Positions 27,716-35,972 are shown, counted from the first letter of the stretch. The stretch: 64,000 nucleotides of DNA from Candidatus Heimdallarchaeota archaeon (GCA_030149205.1 JASBSB010000006.1:62001-126000), one strand, 5' to 3'. The notes: generated by a model not told the origin, from the sequence alone. Numbers and translations: made by a program.

Positions 27716-29032
27716 TCATTTTTTTGAGAAATTTTCCAATAATTTGGAATGATAAAGTATAGATATTATTAAAGTATCAATAAGAAAATATCTCTGTTGA
27801 TTAGCTGTCATACGTATTTTTTCCAACTTTACTCCTCGATTTAGAAACAGCTCAAAAGTCTCTTCAAGACTTATACCAGATAAATCAAGCGAATTTTCCC
27901 AGTGTTTGATCGCATAATGAAGTTCTTTTAATGAACGGAGAATAAGAAATCTGTAGAATAAATGCTTCTGAGAAATACTTAGTTCAAATAGATCACGTAG
28001 TTTTACATGGATTTCTTTTGCCTTTGATAATAAAAGGTTTTCAAAATGCAAGAAATAGTTAATCTGATTTATGATTCCTGAATAATGACTAGCAAAGTCA
28101 TATAGGGGGGACCCAATTAATACATCCTCTATATCCATAATCTCTAATTTATCCATAGTTAGAATGAGTTGCCGCCACCAGAGATCCCCATGGATTGGTT
28201 GCTCAAGATCTGTCATGAGATTTGAAAAGTCAACTACCTCTTCGAGATGAGAAAAATTTAATTCTAGTCCAACTTTTTTAATTTGCTCATTGAATTTCGC
28301 CACCCATCTGGAAAGGTATTCTTTAACATTGAACAGTGCGGTCTTTGCCTCATCAGTAAGTTTTGAAAGATGTAGCCCCTCAATTATGATTGAACCTAAT
28401 GCTATATGAAATCTTGATATCAAATTGATAGATCTAGCTGTAAATTCTACAAAATCATCCTTAAATTTTGGATTTTGTGAGCTTATGTAGTCCCTTAGCA
28501 ATGAACCTGTGTAAGTATCAGCATTCTCCTGTTCTGAGATTTCTTCAAAAAGAGCAAAGATGGTATGGGTTCTTCCCTCAACTTGAATTTGCAAAGAGGT
28601 ATAGAGTTTTGGAAACATACCAAATTCGCAAAGTTTTGAAGAAAAAGTGACTTCATTGGATCCAATGAACATTCGAGTGTAAATCTTCATATGATACCTG
28701 GTTCCATCAACCCCAATTAACAAAAAATGTTGATTTGTAGCATCGATATTCAACCTCTCTATACTCTTACACATTATCCCAACTGATTCTAATGCTGTAT
28801 TTACTAATCCAAGAACATCTGTCACAAAACTAAGTGACTCACCTTTTCTTTCTAACCAAATAAAAGCTGAAGTAAAATCATCGTGGACCTTATACAGCCC
28901 ACCCACTTTTTTATTGGAATTTGTACTAACTGGTATGAAGTCAGTTATTTTTATACGGTGTTTGTCCAACCCATAATTTCTTCTGAGAATTTCCTGAGAA
29001 AGGTTAGAAATATCTAGCTTGTTTAGACTCAC
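27716..29032 (-). CDS. Maltokinase-like / aminoglycoside-phosphotransferase-fold kinase
   Basis: Protein of 438 residues with the catalytic marks of the APH kinase fold: Ile-His-Gly-Asp-Leu-x-x-x-Gln (catalytic Asp, with Gln where APH enzymes have Asn) and, 16 residues on, Met-Asp-Ile-Glu-Asp for metal binding, followed by Pro-Leu-Tyr-Asp-Phe-Ala-Ser. The Gln variant and the N-terminal layout match maltokinases of the trehalose/glycogen pathway (Mak1/Pep2), which make maltose 1-phosphate. The location beside glucan genes supports this, but no GlgE partner is in the window and other small-molecule kinases share the motif. The start is GTG. The activity call is inference. Confidence 0.6.
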   Translation of the reverse strand: MSLNKLDISNLSQEILRRNYGLDKHRIKITDFIPVSTNSNKKVGGLYKVHDDFTSAFIWLERKGESLSFVTDVLGLVNTALESVGIMCKSIERLNIDATNQHFLLIGVDGTRYHMKIYTRMFIGSNEVTFSSKLCEFGMFPKLYTSLQIQVEGRTHTIFALFEEISEQENADTYTGSLLRDYISSQNPKFKDDFVEFTARSINLISRFHIALGSIIIEGLHLSKLTDEAKTALFNVKEYLSRWVAKFNEQIKKVGLELNFSHLEEVVDFSNLMTDLEQPIHGDLWWRQLILTMDKLEIMDIEDVLIGSPLYDFASHYSGIINQINYFLHFENLLLSKAKEIHVKLRDLFELSISQKHLFYRFLILRSLKELHYAIKHWENSLDLSGISLEETFELFLNRGVKLEKIRMTANQQRYFLIDTLIISILYHSKLLENFSKK

Positions 29033-29114
29033 TAAAACAAAAAGCAGGTTGACAATTTTTTAAGGGGTTGTATGTGTTCTATTTTAAAAGTAAAGTTGGG
29101 CCTCATCACCTAAC

Positions 29115-29459
29115 TTATAAGCCTAATTGTTTGGTAAGTTTTTCCTCGAGTGTTTTCATTTCATGTTGAATTGTTTCTATCTGAGCCTTGTATCTACCAG
29201 ATTGAATTTTATATAACTCTAAATCCTCATTTAGTTTTTCTCTGGTTTTACCGACTGTTGTTTTATACATGAGCATCCCTGCAGCCCTGTAGATCTCTTC
29301 TTCTTCCTTCAACCCTTCAACCTCTTTAATAGCCTGTTCAGCTTCTCTCATTGATCCACTGATTTGTGAGTTGTTCTGTTGTAATGTGTTAAGTTGTTGA
29401 GCAAGATTTTGCAATTTCTTTATATCAGCCTCTTGCTGTGGTGTTAAATTAGCTGCCAT
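29115..29459 (-). CDS. pfdB: Prefoldin beta subunit
   Basis: Subunit of the hexameric jellyfish-like chaperone that passes unfolded proteins to the thermosome. At 114 residues it has two long coiled-coil helices flanking a short central beta hairpin (Glu-Glu-Ile-Tyr-Arg-Ala-Ala-Gly-Met-Leu-Met), the standard beta-type layout. The hairpin followed by Lys-Thr-x-x-Gly-Lys-Thr-Arg-Glu is typical. In many archaea the gene closes the exosome/L37Ae/Pcc1 cluster, and it does so here, except that a hydrolase gene and 150 bases of spacer separate it from pcc1. Its own weak TATA-like element lies about 30 bases before the ATG. Confidence 0.9.
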   Translation of the reverse strand: MAANLTPQQEADIKKLQNLAQQLNTLQQNNSQISGSMREAEQAIKEVEGLKEEEEIYRAAGMLMYKTTVGKTREKLNEDLELYKIQSGRYKAQIETIQHEMKTLEEKLTKQLGL

Positions 29460-29609
29460 TCTCGTGTCAGATTAATCTTATTGAATCATAATATCAATGT
29501 TCTGTTTTGTTCGTAAAGAAAGAGTAATTTGAGTTCAATGAATATAATGATTGGAGCTGCAATTTAGCATAATTTAAATTTTATATTAGTTCGAGATGTA
29601 CACTTAGAA

Positions 29610-30371
29610 TTACGAATCATTCAAAAAATCAATTAGTTTAGGAAAGATCAAATTATATCGGATAAATGCGAGATCATGTGTTGAATGCTTCACCTCATAT
29701 ATTTGATAGCTTGTAAATAATTCACTAAACCTTAAGATTTGTGATTTCATTGGATCGTCCTCCCCAAAGAAGATGAAGCATTGAATGCTGAAGGATATTT
29801 GCTTACCAGGTATTAAACCATCATACCTTGAAAAAGCAGATAGAAATGTAGAGATTGCCTTGTAATCTTGTGTCCTGAGATAGCTGATTCTTTGTAACGA
29901 CTTTGGTTGAAGCAACTTCTTAGCACCTTCCCAACCCTGGTTAAAGTAAGGAATTCTTGGGTCTGACTCCGTTCTTCTAAATGGATGCATTCCCCCTAAT
30001 ATCAATTTCTCAACGTAAACTGGATTAAATTTATAAAACCAAAATGCATACCATGCACCCATAGAATACCCGAAGATGTGAACTTTTGAAATTTCAAGTA
30101 AATTTAATAGCTGAACAATTAAGGGTACAACGAATTCAGGGAGATAATATTTTTCCTCATGTGGTTTAGAGCTTTTTCCATGACCCAGCTCATCGATGAG
30201 TATAACTGTGTAATATTTACTAAGTTTATTCAGATATCCTAACCGTTCCCACGTTTCATGAGAACCTAAGAGAGGATGCAACAACAGGAGAGGTTTACCA
30301 TCTCCATGAATTTCGTAATAAAGTTGAATTGCAGGATCTAGATTAGAAACAATGTAGGGTATATTTCTCAC
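29610..30371 (-). CDS. Alpha/beta-fold hydrolase
   Basis: Serine hydrolase of 253 residues. The oxyanion loop Leu-His-Pro-Leu-Leu-Gly-Ser-His-Glu-Thr-Trp leads to the Asp-Glu-Leu-Gly-His-Gly-Lys-Ser motif. The nucleophile is Ser103 in Gly-Tyr-Ser-Met-Gly, the acid lies in Phe-Gly-Glu-Asp-Asp-Pro, and the base is the His of Ser-Thr-His-Asp. It looks like a complete, active enzyme, probably an esterase or lipase-like hydrolase. The substrate is unknown. The GTG start overlaps the last bases of pcc1, so it is co-translated with a tRNA-modification subunit. I know of no reason for a functional link, so simple operon membership is the safest reading. Confidence 0.8.
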   Translation of the reverse strand: MRNIPYIVSNLDPAIQLYYEIHGDGKPLLLLHPLLGSHETWERLGYLNKLSKYYTVILIDELGHGKSSKPHEEKYYLPEFVVPLIVQLLNLLEISKVHIFGYSMGAWYAFWFYKFNPVYVEKLILGGMHPFRRTESDPRIPYFNQGWEGAKKLLQPKSLQRISYLRTQDYKAISTFLSAFSRYDGLIPGKQISFSIQCFIFFGEDDPMKSQILRFSELFTSYQIYEVKHSTHDLAFIRYNLIFPKLIDFLNDS

Positions 30372-30622
30372 CTCTTTAGATCATCTACAAGGCTATCAAG
30401 TCTGATGGTTGTTCTCAGTAATCTAAGGGTTGAGTTAGAAAATGCTCGAAGGCTTACTAGATCAGTGGAAATTATATTGATGATTAAGGACCCACTTTTT
30501 GATATCACTTTTACCGTTGATCTGTCAGAATCATTTTGGTTATTTTCTATTTCTAATAGGTCAATTACCCTTTTCCTCATCTCTTCCTGAGGAATTAACA
30601 ATTCTATAGAAATCTTATACAT
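30368..30622 (-). CDS. pcc1: KEOPS complex subunit Pcc1
   Basis: Small dimerising subunit of KEOPS, the complex that makes the t6A modification on A37 of tRNAs. At 84 residues, the protein has two strands, a helix, two more strands, and the diagnostic Thr-Asp-Leu-x-x-Leu-Arg-Ala-Phe-x-Asn-Ser-x-Leu-Arg helix near residues 53-67. The start overlaps the Brix gene by 8 bases and is preceded by AAGGTGA. The end overlaps the hydrolase start by four bases. Location between Brix and prefoldin beta is the common archaeal arrangement. Confidence 0.85.
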   Translation of the reverse strand: MYKISIELLIPQEEMRKRVIDLLEIENNQNDSDRSTVKVISKSGSLIINIISTDLVSLRAFSNSTLRLLRTTIRLDSLVDDLKR

Positions 30623-31133
30623 GCTTTTTCACCTTAATGTTGCAGGTAAACACTGTCTTTTTTGACCTGCTTTCCATAATTTTCAATTTTATTGTTGTGT
30701 CTATTGTGTCAATGAAAAGCCACAACCTTTTCGACTTATCTGACGTGACTTGAAGTACTTTTCTTAGAAAAAGTTGTAATTCATTATCTAAGTCTTCAAT
30801 TAACACATCTGGTAAAGAGACAGGCCCATTAGCAGGGAATGATTCCCAGCCATAGATCTGATGGTCTATGATTTTGGTTAAAGTAACATTAATTGGTAAC
30901 CGAAGCCTTGATTCATTAAGAGGAATAAACTCTAAGGTTACCTTCTGATTGTATTTTGAGCTAACTCGAACCACCAAATCTATCTTTTCATCGAAGCAGT
31001 ATGAATAAATCTCATCAACAGATCTATTTCCCTTGTTAATCTTCTGAGAATTTGGAATGAGCTTGTTGAGAATTTTTGCTGTTCTTCGACTGAGTTCAGT
31101 ACCTTTATTTCCTGTCAGGATTAAAGTTTTCAT
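30615..31133 (-). CDS. Archaeal Brix/Imp4-like ribosome biogenesis protein
   Basis: Single Brix domain of 172 residues, the archaeal relative of the eukaryotic Imp4/Rpf family that act in rRNA processing and ribosomal subunit assembly. The N-terminal strand is Thr-Leu-Ile-Leu-Thr-Gly-Asn-Lys-Gly, followed by a helix and an Arg-Ser-Val-Asp-Glu-Ile region. The second half has the Gly-Pro-Val-Ser-Leu-Pro segment found in archaeal members. Sequence conservation is low in this family, so the neighbours carry part of the call: L37Ae ends three bases upstream and pcc1 overlaps the end. Confidence 0.75.
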   Translation of the reverse strand: MKTLILTGNKGTELSRRTAKILNKLIPNSQKINKGNRSVDEIYSYCFDEKIDLVVRVSSKYNQKVTLEFIPLNESRLRLPINVTLTKIIDHQIYGWESFPANGPVSLPDVLIEDLDNELQLFLRKVLQVTSDKSKRLWLFIDTIDTTIKLKIMESRSKKTVFTCNIKVKKHV

Positions 31134-31136
31134 AAA

Positions 31137-31418
31137 TTATTCTTCAAATCGTTTCTCTTCTAACTGACCTGCGACTCGGTTAATTCTTTTAGCTGCCAAG
31201 GTTTCGGGTCTCCAAGCGCCACCAGTGAATTCATAGTTACATTTCCGACAAAGCCACAAACCAACTGATTTTCTTTTTACCGCATTTAACCTGCATCTTG
31301 GACACCTGTGTATGCCTTTTGCAGTTAGGTCTATTTTTAAAATATCTTTTCTAAGACGAGCACCGTATCTTACTCCATATCTTCCAACAGATTTGGTTTT
31401 CTTACTTCGACGTGCCAT
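31137..31418 (-). CDS. rpl37ae: Large subunit ribosomal protein L37Ae (eL43)
   Basis: Zinc-binding ribosomal protein of 93 residues. A basic N-terminus with Gly-Arg-Tyr-Gly-x-Arg-Tyr-Gly is followed by the zinc ribbon Cys-Pro-x-Cys and Cys-x-x-Cys, and then Phe-Thr-Gly-Gly-Ala-Trp, all diagnostic for eL43. A TATA-like element near 31450-31460 suggests a promoter for this and the downstream genes in addition to read-through from the exosome genes. In many archaea an rpoP gene follows, but here Brix follows directly. Confidence 0.95.
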   Translation of the reverse strand: MARRSKKTKSVGRYGVRYGARLRKDILKIDLTAKGIHRCPRCRLNAVKRKSVGLWLCRKCNYEFTGGAWRPETLAAKRINRVAGQLEEKRFEE

Positions 31419-31504
31419 TAAACTTCCCTAAACAACCTGATTCTCCATCTTTTTAAAATGAATTGATGTGTTACAAATCTATTTACTTGAAATTCTTGAT
31501 AGGA

Positions 31505-32317
31505 TTATAGGTTAAGAGCAGATTTAATTACAGATCTAAGTTCTTTTGATCGTTTGAATGAAGATTCAAAAATATCCATTAACTCTTGAGATTTAAATGC
31601 ACCAAATCCTCCCTTTTGTGCTGAGACAATATGGTCTTCAGTGAAGCCAATTGTGATTCTTGCATCACCTGCATCCTCTTCTTTGTAGCTAGGATCTGTG
31701 ATTTTAAAATCTCCAAGTTTATACGTTGTGATAGAAACTGGTATTTCCTTCAGTTTAATAGACCTTGAGGTATCAAGTTTCTCTATTTCACCCATCTCAT
31801 CTATTTTTATCTCTGGCACTTTGGTGGAGGAAAGAGCAGCAAAGGCTGCGATAGCGCAGGCATCAAATAAGTTTCCATCATGATCTAGTGGATAAATATC
31901 CAAAAATATAGTCCAAACCTTTTCTCCTTCTATTATGCATAAGTCTTCAAGATCCACACACTCTGACTCACGAATGATTCTGTCTGTGACTCTAGTTAAC
32001 TCAATTGACTCTGGACTTGGTGGACCATTTCTAAATGCTGGCGAGGCGGTAGGATTCAATTCCCCAGTAACAATTAAAGTGGCTTTATTAGGGTAGTCAT
32101 CATAAGGTTTACCTATTGATAGTTTTACACCTGCGACAACTTTTGTGTTACCCAGCTCAACAAGAGCAGATCCTTCGGCTTTCTCCACGATTCCTGTCTT
32201 TATTTTGATAGGGCGATAATCAGAAAGACCTCTCCCATCCAACCTTTTTCCCCGTTCTAGTAACGTTAGTATATAATTTCTTTCAACTGTTGATGTGACA
32301 ATTCCTTTTTCGGTCAT
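31505..32317 (-). CDS. rrp42: Exosome complex subunit Rrp42
   Basis: Non-catalytic RNase PH-like subunit that alternates with Rrp41 in the hexameric ring of the archaeal exosome, a 3'-5' RNA degrading machine. The protein has 270 residues with the Gly-Lys-Arg-Leu-Asp-Gly-Arg-Gly-type N-terminus, the Pro-Tyr-Asp-Asp-Tyr-Pro-Asn loop and the Asp-Ala-Cys-Ala-Ile-Ala-Ala helix typical of Rrp42. It starts 7 bases after Rrp41 ends and a GAGGAG motif lies about ten bases before its ATG, inside the Rrp41 coding end. RNA binding and ring assembly are its expected roles. Confidence 0.95.
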   Translation of the reverse strand: MTEKGIVTSTVERNYILTLLERGKRLDGRGLSDYRPIKIKTGIVEKAEGSALVELGNTKVVAGVKLSIGKPYDDYPNKATLIVTGELNPTASPAFRNGPPSPESIELTRVTDRIIRESECVDLEDLCIIEGEKVWTIFLDIYPLDHDGNLFDACAIAAFAALSSTKVPEIKIDEMGEIEKLDTSRSIKLKEIPVSITTYKLGDFKITDPSYKEEDAGDARITIGFTEDHIVSAQKGGFGAFKSQELMDIFESSFKRSKELRSVIKSALNL

Positions 32318-32324
32318 CTATAAT

Positions 32325-33767
32325 CTACTCCTCATACTCCATGTATTCAAGGTCTCGCTCGACCTCACGCTTTTTCTCGTCTTCCTTTGTTGACTCTTCC
32401 TTAGTCACATCTATGTTCAAGTCTCCAGTTGAGAGTTTGTTGTTCTGGAGGAGCTCCTGCATCTTTGAGCTGAAGAAACCACTCTTTGGTTTCTCCTTGT
32501 CTTTTACCTGTTCATTCTTTCTCTTTTCATAGAGTAACTCAGTCACAGACTTGACAGAACTTTCGTCAAATTGATCCCTATCTTCCTCTTCAGAGGATTG
32601 AGTTTTATCAGCTGTTTCTTCAGGTTCAGTTGTGTGTTTATTAATTTTAGTGACTAAATCGTTGGCTTCCTTTAGTGCCTCATCTATCTCATTGTATTTT
32701 TCATCAAATGAAGGCTTAGGAGATTCATCCTTAGATATTTTATCCAACGTTTCTGCAATAAGAGATTCCTTATTTATTGATGTTTCACCTTTAACAACAG
32801 TATCTTCTGATGCTTGTGATTCGGAAGAACTATCCGTTGAGGCTTCTTCCACAGGAGTCGTTTCCTTGGGTATATCAACTGTTTCTTCCTTAACTTCATC
32901 GATTTGACTCTCTTCAACAGTCACATCAGTTTCTGTCATATCCTCTGAACTCTGTTCAGGCTCCTCTGATTGCGTAGGTGATTCCACATCTGCATCTGTT
33001 ACATCTTGATTAACTGTGAGAAGAGCTGCTTTTTCATCATCCTCTTCTAATGGTTCCTCACCTAGTATGGATTGTCTAATCACATCATATTTTTTAACCA
33101 GAGCTGCTCGCTGAACTTCATCAATCTTCTTGATTGCGTCAATTGACATATTGAAACAAGTTTTAAATTGATCTAATGTGAACTTCCCATCAAGTTGTAA
33201 TAAGGACACCTCATCTAATGCAGGTGAGTATAAAATTGGACAATCACCTGTACCCTCGTTATCCTCTATTCCGCTTAGATCAAGAACACAATGGTCTTGA
33301 TACAATCCGGATGCTATACCCCCAATTAATCCCCTCATTGGAATTCCAGCATCTGCCAATGCAGCGCTGGTCGCAATTGCCGCAGCTGTACGTGAACCAC
33401 CATCTGATTGGATCATTTGCACCTGAATGTCAATGGTTGATCTTGGAAATAGTTTCGTTAGAATGATGCTTTCAAATGCTTCACTAAGTACTTTCGATAT
33501 TTCCTTCTCTCTTCTTGAAGGAATTGGGTGTTTTCTATATTCTACAGAAAAGGGGAGCATTTTATAGGTCACCTGTACTATTGCTTTTTGTGACAAAGCC
33601 ATATGCTTAGGATGCAACTCCCTTGGTCCATTTACTGCTGCAATCACCTCATTTTTTCCTAAAATAACTCGTGCAGAACCGTCTGCCCGGTGCAAAACTC
33701 CGACCTCTATTTGCAAATTTCTAAGCTCATTTGCACTTCTTCCATCGAGTCTTTCTAATTCATTCAT
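32325..33767 (-). CDS. rrp41: Exosome catalytic subunit Rrp41 with long acidic C-terminal tail
   Basis: Phosphorolytic active subunit of the exosome. Residues 1-233 are a complete RNase PH fold: the Leu-Asp-Gly-Arg entry (7-10), Arg85-Arg86 in the Pro-Ser-Arg-Arg-Glu-Lys loop, Asp122-Gly-Gly-Ser-Arg and the catalytic Asp175 in Gly-Thr-Gly-Asp-Cys-Pro. Residues 234-480 have no counterpart in ordinary Rrp41, which ends near residue 245. This tail is low complexity, rich in Glu, Asp, Ser and Thr, likely disordered, with a possible helix near 345-370 and a charged end. There is no frameshift or stop at the junction. An AAAGGAGA site precedes the ATG. The gene sits between rrp4 and rrp42 with gaps of a few bases. 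Confidence 0.95.
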   Translation of the reverse strand: MNELERLDGRSANELRNLQIEVGVLHRADGSARVILGKNEVIAAVNGPRELHPKHMALSQKAIVQVTYKMLPFSVEYRKHPIPSRREKEISKVLSEAFESIILTKLFPRSTIDIQVQMIQSDGGSRTAAAIATSAALADAGIPMRGLIGGIASGLYQDHCVLDLSGIEDNEGTGDCPILYSPALDEVSLLQLDGKFTLDQFKTCFNMSIDAIKKIDEVQRAALVKKYDVIRQSILGEEPLEEDDEKAALLTVNQDVTDADVESPTQSEEPEQSSEDMTETDVTVEESQIDEVKEETVDIPKETTPVEEASTDSSSESQASEDTVVKGETSINKESLIAETLDKISKDESPKPSFDEKYNEIDEALKEANDLVTKINKHTTEPEETADKTQSSEEEDRDQFDESSVKSVTELLYEKRKNEQVKDKEKPKSGFFSSKMQELLQNNKLSTGDLNIDVTKEESTKEDEKKREVERDLEYMEYEE

Positions 33768-33769
33768 AT

Positions 33770-34459
33770 TTATTTCTCCTTTAAAAATTGTATAACTCTC
33801 TCGGTTAACCCAGTGACATGTGATTCTTGGATAATTTTGTCAATAGCTTCAATTACCTTAAGTTCTTTGTCAACGTTTTCTCCTCGGATCCAAACCCTAC
33901 CATTATGCCCTACAATGATTTTACAACCAGTAAATTCTTTGATTTTAGAGATCATTGATCCATTTCTTCCGATAACCCTACTAATAAGTGAAGGGTTAAT
34001 CTCTATGATTCTGCCTCCTACAAGTTTGCCTAACCCTTTTCCGGTAGTTGTTGATAACTGTGGGTCTCTGGTTCTATCAAACGTACGAATTTCAGCTCGG
34101 ATCGCATCACCTACATCAAAATACTTCCTGGCATCATCATTTATTGGGTCAAACTGGTCATTGGTTGCATTTGAAACCAATAGGATTGCAGGATATGGCC
34201 CTCCTATATCGACTTTCCAAGAAGTTAGGTTTGTTTCTTCAACAAGACCTATTACAATGTCTTTAACATTGGGAAAATATTTACCCTTCAAGGGTTTTAC
34301 TCTAATTTTGTTTTCGGTAGCTTTCTGGACTATACCAACATTATTTGCTATTGCTTTGTTCCCATTTTTGTATACACTTCCGGAGAGATTTATATTTTCT
34401 CCTTCAGCGATAATTTGACCGGGAATAACAATATCCTGTTCATTTACAAAATATTTCAT
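33770..34459 (-). CDS. rrp4: Exosome RNA-binding cap subunit Rrp4
   Basis: Cap protein that sits on the Rrp41-Rrp42 ring and threads RNA. At 229 residues it has an N-terminal domain (Ile-Val-Ile-Pro-Gly-Gln-Ile), an S1 domain (about 60-140, with the Gly-Asp-Ala-Ile-Arg-Ala-Glu-Ile segment) and a KH domain whose GXXG loop appears as Val-Ile-Gly-Arg-Asn-Gly-Ser-Met. Length and order match archaeal Rrp4. An AGAGGAATT ribosome-binding site precedes the ATG, one base after SBDS ends. Next comes rrp41, two bases away. Confidence 0.96.
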   Translation of the reverse strand: MKYFVNEQDIVIPGQIIAEGENINLSGSVYKNGNKAIANNVGIVQKATENKIRVKPLKGKYFPNVKDIVIGLVEETNLTSWKVDIGGPYPAILLVSNATNDQFDPINDDARKYFDVGDAIRAEIRTFDRTRDPQLSTTTGKGLGKLVGGRIIEINPSLISRVIGRNGSMISKIKEFTGCKIIVGHNGRVWIRGENVDKELKVIEAIDKIIQESHVTGLTERVIQFLKEK

Positions 34460-34460
34460 C

Positions 34461-35198
34461 TTAATTCCTCTTGATTACCTGAATTTGTGATTTTCCTTTT
34501 GATTTTGTGAGTACCTCTTCCATCAGTTTTGCTTGAACACCCGCAGGTATCTGTGACACAAGGGTTAAACTTCCGTCGTTTTCCCAATTTTCAGAAACGA
34601 CTTCCCCTTCATTTCGAATGGTTGAGTATAAGCTCCCTGCAAACTGAGAAGGGATTTTAAATTGAACATTTACTACCTCCATCTTTATAGGGAGTATTGA
34701 GTTGATCTCTTTTATGATGCGAATGGCTTGTTCCTTTGTAGGTTCATCTCTTGAGATATTTACTCCAGACTCATCTATTGCTTTCTCAATTCTTTCTGGT
34801 GTGTGTGGTGTTCGAGTCTTAGGATTGATGGTATTCTTAACTAAAAATGCAACTATTTCATCAATCTTCTCTTGTAAGAAACGTTTTCTCATTTCATGAG
34901 TAATAAGAAGTTCACCTTTCTTCAACATTGTTTCGGCGATCTTTCTTTCTTCTGTCGTTCCAAATGTATCCTCTAACTGTTGTTCACCTGATTTTAATCC
35001 TTTTGAAAAATTATCAAAGATTGTAAAGCTTTCGATTATCTCATCTAGTGGTACATCATCTCCTTGTTGGTACAACCAAGCTTTTTCTGGGTCTACAACT
35101 AGTTCAAACCTTTCACCTTTGAATTTATATCTTATTAATGATAAATTTCCCAGGTCTGATTGTTTATATCTTTCTCCTGGGTTTTTGTTGAATGACAT
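34461..35198 (-). CDS. sbds: Ribosome maturation protein SBDS (Sdo1)
   Basis: Helps release aIF6 from the large ribosomal subunit during maturation, together with EF-2-like GTPase activity. At 245 residues it has the N-terminal FYSH-like domain (Arg-Phe-Glu-Leu-Val-Val-Asp-Pro-Glu-Lys), a central three-helix domain with the Arg-Lys-Arg-Phe-Leu-Gln-Glu-Lys-Ile helix and Thr-Pro-His-Thr-Pro-Glu-Arg-Ile motif, and a ferredoxin-like C-terminus. It is the first gene of the exosome cluster. The ATG follows a clear AGAGGTGA site, and a TATA-like TTTAAAAA lies about 35 bases upstream. In many archaea the proteasome alpha gene comes before it; here it is absent. Confidence 0.95.
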   Translation of the reverse strand: MSFNKNPGERYKQSDLGNLSLIRYKFKGERFELVVDPEKAWLYQQGDDVPLDEIIESFTIFDNFSKGLKSGEQQLEDTFGTTEERKIAETMLKKGELLITHEMRKRFLQEKIDEIVAFLVKNTINPKTRTPHTPERIEKAIDESGVNISRDEPTKEQAIRIIKEINSILPIKMEVVNVQFKIPSQFAGSLYSTIRNEGEVVSENWENDGSLTLVSQIPAGVQAKLMEEVLTKSKGKSQIQVIKRN

Positions 35199-35382
35199 AT
35201 TTTCACCTCTTTACCCTATGAGGGGTTTTTAAATTCTATATTTTCTAAATAAATGCCCTCGTATAAAAACAAAGAGATGTAAATACGTACGCAGTTTAAA
35301 AATTATAGATATTCAAACACAAGGATTTCCCTATACAGCAAATTGAGAAAGAGACCCTCCCGTTTTCTGTAAGTATAAGACA

Positions 35383-35393
35383 GTTTAAAAATT
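35383..35393 (+). promoter_or_regulatory. TATA box for the THUMP gene
   Basis: GTTTAAAAATT centred about 24 bases before the ATG at 35412. It is part of a 14-base sequence CAGTTTAAAAATTA that also occurs at 35292-35305. Confidence 0.4.
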
Positions 35394-35411
35394 ACAATAA
35401 TAGGTAAATTT

Positions 35412-35972
35412 ATGCTGAATTATTATCGGGGACTGCTATTAGGGTGTAGGCGAAACCTTGAAAGAGCATGTGCCTCTGAAATGAAGTACACCCTGATAAA
35501 CCACCTTGGTTATTCAAAAGACCAAATCAAAATTGGTAGAACTGGGATAAGTGGATTGGTAAGCATTAAAGTACCAGAAGATGTTAATCCAGTTGATACT
35601 CTAAGAAAATTATCAGAATTAGAGACAGAAACTCCATTTTTCGTTCATACCCTAAAAATAAGACCAATACAAATGGTTTTACAAACCAACTTAGAAGAAA
35701 TGAAATCTATGGTTAAACAGCTAAGTGAAGGGTTTGAGGGAAACTATAAGGTAGTTGTGGAAAAAAGGCACACCTCACTTGATAAAGCAATTATAATCGA
35801 TGCTGCCGCATCAGTAATAGAGCAAAATGTTGACTTATCTAATCCTGATTGGGTTGTCTTGATTGAAGTCGTCGGGTCGAAAATGGGCCTTTCAGTTGGA
35901 GCTTCTCCATTGATCTATTCAACTGACGTAGCAAAGGTTCCAAACGATACTGACACAGGATGGTTTTTATAA
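35412..35972 (+). CDS. THUMP-domain RNA-binding protein (Tan1-like)
   Basis: Protein of 186 residues with an N-terminal Gly-Leu-Leu-Leu-Gly-Cys-Arg-Arg-Asn-Leu-Glu strand-helix unit and a C-terminal THUMP domain: Tyr-Lys-Val-Val-Val-Glu-Lys-Arg-His-Thr, a helix, Asn-Pro-Asp-Trp-Val-Val-Leu-Ile-Glu-Val-Val-Gly and Met-Gly-Leu-Ser-Val. This matches Tan1/THUMPD1 proteins, which present tRNA to the acetyltransferase that makes N4-acetylcytidine. No such acetyltransferase is in the window. The transcript is probably leaderless. It diverges from the SBDS-exosome operon across 213 bases that hold two copies of a TATA-like repeat and no other gene I can see. Confidence 0.8.
   Translation: MLNYYRGLLLGCRRNLERACASEMKYTLINHLGYSKDQIKIGRTGISGLVSIKVPEDVNPVDTLRKLSELETETPFFVHTLKIRPIQMVLQTNLEEMKSMVKQLSEGFEGNYKVVVEKRHTSLDKAIIIDAAASVIEQNVDLSNPDWVVLIEVVGSKMGLSVGASPLIYSTDVAKVPNDTDTGWFL

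Noticed and set aside
29469-29478. AGATTAATCT before pfdB and GAGATTAATCTC at 59223 as a shared regulon
   Set aside because: Only ten bases are shared, the genes are unrelated, and such palindromes are expected by chance in DNA this AT-rich.
33813-34418. Open frame of 201 codons on the plus strand opposite rrp4
   Set aside because: It lies wholly within the conserved Rrp4 gene, has no recognisable motif and reflects the codon composition of the other strand.
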